This document shows positions 25,047-32,029 of a DNA stretch of 64,000 nt, piece after piece. The stretch lies in the NCBI RefSeq assembly GCF_001510655.1, contig NZ_LMVC01000006.1, positions 123,834-187,833 of the forward strand, given 5' to 3'. Source of the DNA: Fictibacillus sp. FJAT-27399. Lineage in GTDB: Bacteria > Bacillota > Bacilli > Bacillales > Fictibacillaceae. Each line of letters begins with the position of its first letter. Position 1 is the first letter of the stretch. The translations under genes were made by a program, and so were the position numbers. Below the pieces are notes generated by a model. It did not search any database and had not been told where the DNA came from. It was given only the letters and a program-made list of their open reading frames with translations.

Positions 25047-26215
25047 TTACAGAACAGACGTCAAAATATTTATCGAATAACGTGCAGGCAATCCAGCCAT
25101 CCGGTATCCGCCGTTTTTTTGATCTTGCCTCATCCATGGAAAATGTTATTTCATTGGGGGTTGGTGAACCGGACTTTGTGACGCCATGGAACGTCATTGA
25201 AGCGAGCTATCATTCTCTTGAACAAGGATACACAGCGTATACGGCGAATGCAGGGCTGCTCGAGTTGAGAAAGGAAATCTCCCGCTACATGAGGAGGCGT
25301 TTTGGCGTTACCTATAGTGCAGAGGATGAAATGGTTGTTACGGTGGGTGCCTCACAGGCGATCGACATTGCGCTGCGTGCCGTCGTAAATCCCGGTGAGG
25401 AAGTCATTGTCGTTGAGCCGAGCTTCGTTTCGTATGCTCCAACCGTAACGCTGGCTGGCGGTGTGCCCGTTCCGGTTCATACATACAGTAAAGATGAGTT
25501 CAAGCTGCAGCCTGAGCATATTGAGGAAGCGGTCACTGAAAGAACGAAAGCCATCCTGTTATGCAGCCCGAACAATCCTACAGGAACCGTTTTGTCCAAA
25601 AGTGATCTAGTAAAAATTGCAGAAGTGGTAGAGAAGCATGATCTGCTCGTCATCTCAGATGAAATCTATGCTGAGCTAACCTATGATGAACCATATACAA
25701 GTTTTCCTGCGGTAAGGAACATGCGTGAGCGTACCATCTTGATCTCGGGTTTTTCAAAAGCGTTTGCGATGACCGGATGGAGACTGGGCTTTGCTTGCGG
25801 ACCAAAAGATATCCTGCGGGCAATGCTGAAGATTCATCAGTATACGATGATGTGCGCGCCGACGATGGCGCAGCATGCCGCCCTTGAGGCACTTGTGAAC
25901 GGACAGAAGGACGTTGTGAGAATGAAGGAAAGCTATCGCCAGCGCCGCAGCCTGGTCACCCATGCCCTGGAGGAATTGGGGCTCTCCTGCCATATTCCAG
26001 GGGGTGCATTTTATGTCTTTCCTTCCATCGAGAAGACGGGACTGAGTTCCGAAGAGTTTGCCGAACAGCTTTTGATGAAAGAGCAGGTAGCTGTCGTACC
26101 GGGAAGTGTATTCGGTGTGAGCGGTGAAGGCCATGTAAGATGTTCATATGCCACTTCGATTCAAAAGCTCGAAGAAGCCATGCGCCGAATCGATCGATTT
26201 GTGAAGACATTATAG
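25043..26215 (+). CDS. alaT: Class I aminotransferase, AlaT (YugH) like
   Basis: PLP-dependent fold-type I aminotransferase of 390 residues. The Schiff-base lysine is Lys239 in SGFSKAFAMTGWRLGF; CSPNNPTGTV and SDEIYAEL mark the PLP-binding site and RCSYA the substrate carboxylate-binding arginine. It is translationally coupled to the Lrp-type gene by a 4-base overlap. In B. subtilis this enzyme is an alanine transaminase; that assignment relies on the conserved gene pair. A terminator follows. Confidence 0.88.
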   Translation: MITEQTSKYLSNNVQAIQPSGIRRFFDLASSMENVISLGVGEPDFVTPWNVIEASYHSLEQGYTAYTANAGLLELRKEISRYMRRRFGVTYSAEDEMVVTVGASQAIDIALRAVVNPGEEVIVVEPSFVSYAPTVTLAGGVPVPVHTYSKDEFKLQPEHIEEAVTERTKAILLCSPNNPTGTVLSKSDLVKIAEVVEKHDLLVISDEIYAELTYDEPYTSFPAVRNMRERTILISGFSKAFAMTGWRLGFACGPKDILRAMLKIHQYTMMCAPTMAQHAALEALVNGQKDVVRMKESYRQRRSLVTHALEELGLSCHIPGGAFYVFPSIEKTGLSSEEFAEQLLMKEQVAVVPGSVFGVSGEGHVRCSYATSIQKLEEAMRRIDRFVKTL

Positions 26216-26225
26216 TTGTAGGTGA

Positions 26226-26265
26226 GCTGTGCATGGGAAGGGGTATCCTGTGCACAGCCTTTTTT
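26226..26265 (+). terminator. Terminator after alaT
   Basis: GCTGTGCA (26226-26233) pairs with TGCACAGC (26251-26258), followed by CT6. Confidence 0.75.
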
Positions 26266-26292
26266 GTTTATTTAAACACCTAAACTTATATT

Positions 26293-27159
26293 TTATTTCT
26301 GTGGCGTGCGCAAAAATTCGTAGATGGCGGAAAAATCCTCTTTTCCTAATCCGTATTGGTTTGCCAAACCATATATTTCTTTTGTCAGGTTTGCGATGGG
26401 TAAAGCACTTCCGTTATGATACGCTTCTCCGGTTACCAGGTTAAGATCTTTCTGAATGTGTTCGAGAGGAAACTCTGCTTCGTATTGATTGGTAAGCAGT
26501 TTGTCCTTTTTGCCGGCTAAAAACGCTCCAGTTGTTGGCCCGCCGATCAGCGTCTCCAGGACGTTTTTTTTCTCCAGTCCGAGTGATTCTCCAAAATTGA
26601 CAGCTTCGGCAAAGACAGCCATGGATTGAGCGAGCATTAAGTTGACAACCAGTTTCATGGACGTGCCGCTGCCATGATCCCCCTGGTGGCTGATGGCTTT
26701 CCCCATGACATTTAAATACGGACGCACTTTATCAAGTACCTCAGCCTCCCCTCCAACCAGAAAGACAAGCTCTCCGCTCTCAGCAGGTTTTAACGAGCCT
26801 GCAACAGGTGCGTCCAGAAAGCGGATGTCATGTTTTCTGGCTTCTTCCGCCATGCGTCTCGAGAAGGTTGGATTGACGGTACTGCAATCTACCCATATGG
26901 ATCCTTTTGGCAAATGGTGCAAAAAACCATCTTCGCCAAGAGCTACGCTTTCAACTGCTTTAGGATTAGTCAGCATTGTAAAAAGGATATCAGATTGCTG
27001 GGCCGTTTCTTTTGGTGTTTCTCCCCACAACGCTCCCTGGTCCAGTAAATCGTCTGCCTTTTCTTTTGTGCGATTGTAGACAGTGAGCCTGTGTCCTTCC
27101 GAAATCAGGTTGCCTGCCATACGGCTACCCATAATACCTAGTCCAATAAATCCAATCAT
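26293..27159 (-). CDS. NAD(P)-dependent beta-hydroxyacid dehydrogenase (3-hydroxyisobutyrate dehydrogenase family)
   Basis: A 288-residue oxidoreductase. The N-terminal Rossmann motif GFIGLGIMGSRMAGNL binds the cofactor, NRT at residues 29-31 suggests NADP preference, and the helical C-terminal domain carries GSGTSMKLVVNLML with the catalytic lysine. DAPVAGSLKPAESGEL is the substrate-binding signature. Family members act on 3-hydroxyisobutyrate, tartronate semialdehyde or succinic semialdehyde (YkwC-like). The ATG follows AAGGAGGGA. It is a single gene between two terminators. Confidence 0.88.
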   Translation of the reverse strand: MIGFIGLGIMGSRMAGNLISEGHRLTVYNRTKEKADDLLDQGALWGETPKETAQQSDILFTMLTNPKAVESVALGEDGFLHHLPKGSIWVDCSTVNPTFSRRMAEEARKHDIRFLDAPVAGSLKPAESGELVFLVGGEAEVLDKVRPYLNVMGKAISHQGDHGSGTSMKLVVNLMLAQSMAVFAEAVNFGESLGLEKKNVLETLIGGPTTGAFLAGKKDKLLTNQYEAEFPLEHIQKDLNLVTGEAYHNGSALPIANLTKEIYGLANQYGLGKEDFSAIYEFLRTPQK

Positions 27160-27228
27160 GTGATCCCTCCTTGTATACTTCTATTTTAAACATCAAGCCG
27201 AGTGATAGCGAATGAACAGCATTGTGCC

Positions 27229-27261
27229 AAAAAAATCACCAATTCGTGTTGAATTGGTGAG
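27229..27261 (-). terminator. Terminator after the DUF2642-like gene
   Basis: TCACCAATTC (27236-27245) pairs with GAATTGGTGA (27251-27260); on the minus strand a T7 run follows. Confidence 0.85.
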
Positions 27262-27265
27262 CGGG

Positions 27266-27949
27266 TTATATCGCGTAAATAATTTTGAGGTGATGAAGGT
27301 TCCAGAAGACAGTCTCGCCCTCAGCATTGGTTAGTGCAAGCTTATGTTCAAAGACTTTTTTCAATAAACCTGTTTTTTGCAGATGGTCTCCCAGATCAAG
27401 AACGATCATTTGATTCTCAAGTTTTTTGCATTGTTCATCAAATGTGCGTGCAAGGGGGAGGGAGCTGTGGCTGATCGGCAAACTTGTTACGCTGAGCGTA
27501 TAAGGAGTGACGTTATCTTTATAGGGAATCAGCCATTTTAAGTGGCTGAGTGTAATATACATGGTTTTATATACCGGGGAATAGAAGACAAAATAGTCAT
27601 TCATGACGCTTGTAATGTAGCCGTGTAGAGTCTTGTTCCCGGTCACATAGATTTTTACAAAAAGCCCTTTGGCGTTCATTAACGTTTTTCTGAACGATAT
27701 TTTATCAGTATGATGGTCAATCGGAACTTCCGCAGGAGCTACTATCGGGTCTTCTTCCAGCTCAGTTATTTTTCGGATGTTATGGACATGGATAGAGGGG
27801 ATGTATAGGTACTCCATGCCATTAAATATTACAAAAATGTCCGGTCCCAAATCAACTAGAACTCCTGCGTGATAGTGCCCGCCAGATACTTCAATTGAGA
27901 CGGTATTGTCCAATAATTCTTGAAACTCTTTACTTAAATCATTCTTCAT
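27266..27949 (-). CDS. Protein with three tandem DUF2642-like modules
   Basis: A 227-residue protein with no signal peptide. Three segments of about 45 residues share one pattern, a short beta-strand-rich unit ending in a histidine/isoleucine-rich strand: residues about 15-60 (GVLVDLGPDIFVIFNG...YIPSIHVHNI), 92-140 (LHGYITSVMNDYFVFYS...LSHLKWLIPY) and 180-227 (KLALTNAEGETVFWNLHHLKIIYAI). Similar DUF2642 proteins occur in spore-formers, sometimes with coat proteins; no function is certain. The start follows AGGAAATTGA. The upstream ArsB-like gene is only 19 bases away, suggesting an operon. Confidence 0.6.
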   Translation of the reverse strand: MKNDLSKEFQELLDNTVSIEVSGGHYHAGVLVDLGPDIFVIFNGMEYLYIPSIHVHNIRKITELEEDPIVAPAEVPIDHHTDKISFRKTLMNAKGLFVKIYVTGNKTLHGYITSVMNDYFVFYSPVYKTMYITLSHLKWLIPYKDNVTPYTLSVTSLPISHSSLPLARTFDEQCKKLENQMIVLDLGDHLQKTGLLKKVFEHKLALTNAEGETVFWNLHHLKIIYAI

Positions 27950-27968
27950 TCAATTTCCTCCATAACCT

Positions 27969-29309
27969 TTAAAATAACCAATGGACCCAGTAATACAAAC
28001 AGACCAAGGTGAAGATCACCGTCGGTGGGATAACCACGATTGTGACTTTAAAATAATGTTTCCAGCTGATTTTCACATTGCCTTTTTTAAGCAGATGCAT
28101 CCACATTAAAGTGGCGAGTGTACCGATAGGCAAGAGCAGGGATCCGACATCGCTTCCAATTACGTTGGCAAGGTAAGCTACCTTTAAGGTGAGGGGATCG
28201 AGGCCCATATTCGTCAGAGTCAAAGTCCCTACCATCAACGCGGGATGATTGTTAAACAGATTGGAAAGGACTGAGAGCGTGCCGCCCATCAGCAGACTTG
28301 CGTACAGGTGATGCTTGGCCACATAAGGTTTCAGGACATGAACAAGTGCATCCGTTAACCCGATATTGTGGAGTCCGTAGATAATGACATACATGCTGAA
28401 GGCAAATATAAGGATGTGCCAAGGCGTTTTTTTAAACATATCCATAGGATTGATTTTCAAATGGATCCATCGCCATCCTAAGAGAACAAGTGAACCAAAA
28501 ACAGCCATGGCTTCAACCGGTATGCCGATGTAAGAAGCAACGAACAAACTGATCCTTACACAAAACACGAAGAGGAGAATTTTGTACATGAAGGAATCTT
28601 GATTTTTTAGAACGGGGGTATTTTCAGGCTTCAGTGGATGTGATTTTGGATTTGAAAAATTAATGGGACCCTGTGGCAGTTTGCGGGGCAGCGTCTTATA
28701 AAAGTACATATAAAGCAGAAGAACGAGGAAAACAAGGCCTAGAGTTGCCGGTACAAACATCATGGCTGTTTGCATATAGAGGTCCATGCCCACAATTTTT
28801 AAGGAAATCAAGTTTACGATATTGCTTACTCCGATCGGGGCGCTGGATGCTGTAGCAATGAGTGCTCCGGAAAGCAAGTAAGGTATTTTCTGGTGATTCT
28901 TTAAACGAAAATGTTTCAGGAGCAGTATCAAGATAGGCGTTGTGATTAGAATGCTTCCATCGTTATTAAAGAATAGAGTCATGAAAAAACAAAGTAAATT
29001 CACATTCCAAAACAGTCGGATACCAGAGCCTTTTGACTTCTCGGCCAGTATTTGTGCCATCCAATTAAAGAATCCAAAACTCTCTAAAACGATTGCCATT
29101 ACAATGGTAGCCGTGATGGTAATGGCAGCACCACTGATGGTTTCAGCTATTTTGCCAAGATCATGGAGGGAGACGGTTCCGCATAACAATACGATAATCG
29201 CTCCTATCGTTGCAGGCACGGCCTCATTGACATCAAAAGGACGCCAAAAAATGAAAATCAAGGTGAGAAGAAAGGAGAGAACAGTGATAGACACCATTAT
29301 TTCAGTCAA
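27969..29309 (-). CDS. ArsB-like anion permease
   Basis: Membrane protein of 446 residues with about eleven to twelve helices, of the ArsB/NhaD/SLC13-like ion transporter group. FFNNDGSILITTPILILLL (near residue 120) and NNHPALMVG (near residue 365) are the paired motifs of arsenite/anion permeases. A TTG start at 29309 is preferred, with AAGGAAG eight bases upstream; a GTG three codons earlier would abut the ribosome site. No arsR, arsC or arsA gene is nearby, so arsenite export is not established. It is probably co-transcribed with the DUF2642-like gene. Confidence 0.8.
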   Translation of the reverse strand: MTEIMVSITVLSFLLTLIFIFWRPFDVNEAVPATIGAIIVLLCGTVSLHDLGKIAETISGAAITITATIVMAIVLESFGFFNWMAQILAEKSKGSGIRLFWNVNLLCFFMTLFFNNDGSILITTPILILLLKHFRLKNHQKIPYLLSGALIATASSAPIGVSNIVNLISLKIVGMDLYMQTAMMFVPATLGLVFLVLLLYMYFYKTLPRKLPQGPINFSNPKSHPLKPENTPVLKNQDSFMYKILLFVFCVRISLFVASYIGIPVEAMAVFGSLVLLGWRWIHLKINPMDMFKKTPWHILIFAFSMYVIIYGLHNIGLTDALVHVLKPYVAKHHLYASLLMGGTLSVLSNLFNNHPALMVGTLTLTNMGLDPLTLKVAYLANVIGSDVGSLLLPIGTLATLMWMHLLKKGNVKISWKHYFKVTIVVIPPTVIFTLVCLYYWVHWLF

Positions 29310-29483
29310 AAACTTCACTTCCTTTTTAAGCTTTCTAAGATGGTGAAACTAGTGAAGTGATTATCTTTCTGAAGCATTCATCACTAAGGTACATCTATAC
29401 AGTAATTATATGTGTCTAGTAAAAAACTTGTCCTAAGTCATTCACACAATTTACTAGAAATGTGCGACGGACTCTATTTATCA

Positions 29484-29520
29484 ATAAAAAAAGGAGCCCC
29501 CCTGCGAACAGGAGGGCACC
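29484..29520 (-). terminator. Terminator after the nitronate monooxygenase gene
   Basis: A GC-rich stem of GGAGCCCCCCTG (29493-29504) and CAGGAGGGCACC (29509-29520), with one mismatch and one G-U pair, is followed on the minus strand by seven T. Confidence 0.85.
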
Positions 29521-29553
29521 TTCCTCTGCTATTGTTTCTATTGGACAAGTACC

Positions 29554-30543
29554 TTACTTGCTAGATACGATATTCTCTGTTTTTTTGACTAAAAATTGCA
29601 GTGTTTGATCATATTCACTTTTTAGATCGCCAATAATTTGATGAACCGGCGTTACTTCTTTAATTCTGTTGACACCTTGGCCAGCTGACCAGATATCTTT
29701 CCATGCCCTGGCATCAGAGGAATCTAAATGGGACATATCAACAGCTTCTTTTTTCTTCAACTGGTCAGGGTCAAGTCCGGCATTGCGAATACTAGAAACG
29801 AGATAGTTGGCGTTTACTCCGCTGAACGCATCCGTATAAATGAGGTCCTCAAAGGATGATTCGATCAGCATCTCCTTATATTCATTGCTTGCGAAACTTT
29901 CGGATGCTGCTATAAAACGGGTCCCCATGTAGGCGAGGTCAGCTCCGAGTGCTTCGGCAGCCAGGATATCCTGACCATTATTAATGCATCCGGCAAGGAT
30001 GGTGATTCCGTCCCAAAATTCCTTTACTGCACCGATAAAGGCGATTGGATTAATGGTTCCGGCATGTCCGCCGGCGCCGTTGCAGACCAGAATCAGTCCG
30101 TCAACACCGGTTTTGGCGGCTTTTTTGGCATGACCAAGATGAATGACATCCGAGAACACAAGACCGCCGTATTGATGGATGATTTCCACCACTTCCCCCG
30201 GATGTCCGAGGGAGGTGATGACGACAGGAGGCTGATGCTTTCGGATGAGCTCAAGATCCTGCTTATACCTCTTGTTTGTTTTATGTACAATGATGTTTAC
30301 AGCCCATGGAGCAATTTTACGTTCAGGATCCTGAGCCTTTGCCTGTTTTAATTCTTCTGTAATGCGAAGCATCCATTCATCGAGCACCTCATTCGTTCGT
30401 GCATTGAGCAGCGGAAAAGAACCGATGATGCCTGATTTGCAGCCTTCGATGACGAGTTCAGGGCTTGAAACAAGGAACATGGGAGCAGAGATAACGGGCA
30501 ATTCAAGCTGATTGACGAAATGTTCCGGCAATTTTGCGGACAT
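29554..30543 (-). CDS. Nitronate monooxygenase (2-nitropropane dioxygenase-like, NPD family)
   Basis: FMN-dependent TIM-barrel enzyme of 329 residues. Diagnostic motifs are the N-terminal LPVISAPMFLVSSPEL, the glycine-rich CNGAGGHAG with its histidine (near residue 165), ILAGCINNGQDILAAEALGA and AYMGTRFIAA. The family oxidises alkyl nitronates and is related to FabK enoyl reductases. The ATG follows AGAGGAGA. A perfect TGAATGA-N4-TCATTCA palindrome lies 30 bases upstream, which is the B. subtilis FadR operator, so the gene may belong to a fatty-acid-degradation regulon. Confidence 0.88.
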   Translation of the reverse strand: MSAKLPEHFVNQLELPVISAPMFLVSSPELVIEGCKSGIIGSFPLLNARTNEVLDEWMLRITEELKQAKAQDPERKIAPWAVNIIVHKTNKRYKQDLELIRKHQPPVVITSLGHPGEVVEIIHQYGGLVFSDVIHLGHAKKAAKTGVDGLILVCNGAGGHAGTINPIAFIGAVKEFWDGITILAGCINNGQDILAAEALGADLAYMGTRFIAASESFASNEYKEMLIESSFEDLIYTDAFSGVNANYLVSSIRNAGLDPDQLKKKEAVDMSHLDSSDARAWKDIWSAGQGVNRIKEVTPVHQIIGDLKSEYDQTLQFLVKKTENIVSSK

Positions 30544-30572
30544 TGAATTTCTCCTCTCTTTTGTTAGCTGAA

Positions 30573-30600
30573 ATAAATGAATGAACTCTCATTCATTTAT
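30573..30600. promoter_or_regulatory. FadR-like (TetR family) operator
   Basis: ATAAATGAATGA (30573-30584) and TCATTCATTTAT (30589-30600) are perfect 12-bp inverted arms around ACTC. The core TGAATGA-N4-TCATTCA equals the consensus bound by B. subtilis FadR (YsiA), whose release is triggered by long-chain acyl-CoA. Confidence 0.8.
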
Positions 30601-30737
30601 AGAAACCAAAACGGCTATATCTTATATTTAAGGTACTTTACCACCGGAATTCGGTCAAGAGCAAACGGTTACAAAAATACCAATTTTTCTATGATAGAAT
30701 GGAAATAAATACTAATCGAAAAAGGAATGACGATAAA

Positions 30738-31001
30738 ATGAAAACTTTTAAACATTGCCAAAGCTGTGGAATGCCTTTCTCAAGGGATGAAAAAGGAGGA
30801 GGGACAGAACTAAACGGTGAAAAAAGCAGAATGTATTGCAGCCATTGTTACGAGAATGGAAGTTTTGTAATCCCTGATCTTACTGCAGAAGAGATGAAAG
30901 AGCGAGTACAGGGGAAGATTGTGGAGTTTGGTGCTCCTCGTTTTATGGCCAAGTTTTTTACAAGAAAGCTTCATAAATTGGAAAGATGGAAGTCAAACTA
31001 A
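30738..31001 (+). CDS. Small zinc-ribbon protein
   Basis: An 87-residue protein with two CxxC pairs, CQSCGMPF and YCSHCYENG, spaced as in the putative zinc-ribbon family (Zn_ribbon_2) often annotated as transcriptional-regulator-like. The rest (PDLTAEEMKERVQGKIVEFG) is helical. The ATG at 30738 follows AAAAAGGAATGA; the frame is open from 30699 without support. It may bind zinc; the role is unknown. Confidence 0.75.
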   Translation: MKTFKHCQSCGMPFSRDEKGGGTELNGEKSRMYCSHCYENGSFVIPDLTAEEMKERVQGKIVEFGAPRFMAKFFTRKLHKLERWKSN

Positions 31002-31025
31002 CTCATTTCAGGGAAGGATAATGAT

Positions 31026-31349
31026 ATGTCCAAAAAAGTGATTTTGGCAGGAGGCTCAGGGTTTCTGAGTGAAACTTTAGCATTTTTTACAGAAAAAGAG
31101 CTATGAAGTAATTAGATGGATCATACACGGTCGTCAATTTTACTGGAAAAAGTGTCAACTGCATTTATAAAAAGAAAAACAGAGAGGAGATTGTTTCATC
31201 GCGTATGGATTCGGTTCAGGTGCTGAGGGAAGGAAGCAAGAAGTGCAGCTCTCCACCGCAAGGGGCACTCCGTTCTTAGCTGGATGTTTGTTTGGCTTGA
31301 TATCGGGATGCCGTTTAAGAGCAGCGCTGAAGAAAAAGGCTGGATGTAA
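31026..31349 (+). pseudogene. Decayed NAD-dependent epimerase (YfcH/TIGR01777-like)
   Basis: MSKKVILAGGSGFLSETLAF is an SDR Rossmann start with a working ribosome site (GGAAGG) upstream. The frame breaks after FFTEK; a shifted frame continues KSYEVIRWI, then VVNFTGKSVNCIYKKKNREE and VSSRMDSVQVL, which is the TIGR01777 epimerase core with a deletion of about 30 residues. The remainder (about 200 residues) is missing; a further open tail ends at 31349. At least one frameshift and two deletions make it non-functional. Confidence 0.65.
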
Positions 31350-31385
31350 AAAAGCAACCCAAATTGAAACATTGGGTTGCTTTTG
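31350..31385. terminator. Terminator after the epimerase remnant
   Basis: AAAAGCAACCCAA (31350-31362) and TTGGGTTGCTTTT (31372-31384) form a perfect 13-bp stem with A and T runs on either side; it can act in both directions. Confidence 0.85.
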
Positions 31386-31438
31386 CTATTAAATTGAGAT
31401 TTTGGGCTTTGGCAAAGGGGCGGTAGATGAGCGGAAAA

Positions 31439-31480
31439 CCAGTTACCCGCCGAAATCATCCATTTACCCGCCAAAATGGA
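31439..31480. repeat. Two 21-bp repeat units with TACCCGCC core
   Basis: Two adjacent 21-bp units, CCAGTTACCCGCCGAAATCAT and CCATTTACCCGCCAAAATGGA in pattern, differ at few positions. Read on the other strand their core is GGCGGGTAA, close to the GGCGCGTA core of the 21-bp array at 20901-20984. Degenerate units may flank them. Confidence 0.6.
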
Positions 31481-31518
31481 TTTATGTTAACTAGCGAGCA
31501 ACTTGGAACTTCAACAAA

Positions 31519-31875
31519 CTAAACTTTAGCCATTAAGCTTTCAATCTTTGCCTTTGCTTCCTCAGGTGATTCTAATTCCAACACAATCTTCTTATAAACC
31601 AAACCTTCCAGATCCAGAATCAGGACGTTCTTATGGTTGGAATAGGAGAGAAATACCCATTCGCTGTCATAGAGGAAACGGCCGTGCTTTACGTTTTTTC
31701 CGATTCCCGATGTGCCTACACGGAAGGCTAACGGGTTGATCTTAAAGTCATCTATTTTTACATTGCTTATGGATGAGAGAGGAACCTCAATTTCTTTTTT
31801 GAGCGATGCCGCTACCGTCAAACCTGTAAAATGGATGATAAGTTTATCATTTAAATATTCAATATGTCTGCTCAT
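31519..31875 (-). CDS. Bacterial PH-domain-like protein
   Basis: A 118-residue, beta-strand-rich protein with a C-terminal helix (SPEEAKAKIESLMAKV), matching the shape of short bacterial pleckstrin-homology-like proteins: EVPLSSISNVKIDDFKI, then LAFRVGTSGIGKNVKHGRF and LILDLEGLVYKKIVLEL. The ATG at 31875 follows AAAAGGAGG; the frame continues upstream without a ribosome site. The function is unknown. Downstream on the same strand are 21-bp repeats and a terminator. Confidence 0.65.
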   Translation of the reverse strand: MSRHIEYLNDKLIIHFTGLTVAASLKKEIEVPLSSISNVKIDDFKINPLAFRVGTSGIGKNVKHGRFLYDSEWVFLSYSNHKNVLILDLEGLVYKKIVLELESPEEAKAKIESLMAKV

Positions 31876-31991
31876 TTTATGAAAACCTCCTTTTATTAAT
31901 GTGACGGGTAGGGATGGCAAAACGTTCATCTTGATAAAAAATATTTTTTTACGATTTCAAAGACCATATGTAAAAGCCCTGCATGATATAA

Positions 31992-32018
31992 AAAACAGAT
32001 GCCCGAGAGCACCTGTTT
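31992..32018 (-). terminator. Terminator after the secreted nuclease gene
   Basis: AAACAGATGC and GCACCTGTTT form a 10-bp stem (one G-U pair on the minus strand), followed leftward by T residues. Confidence 0.75.
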
Positions 32019-32029
32019 TGTTCGTTCTA

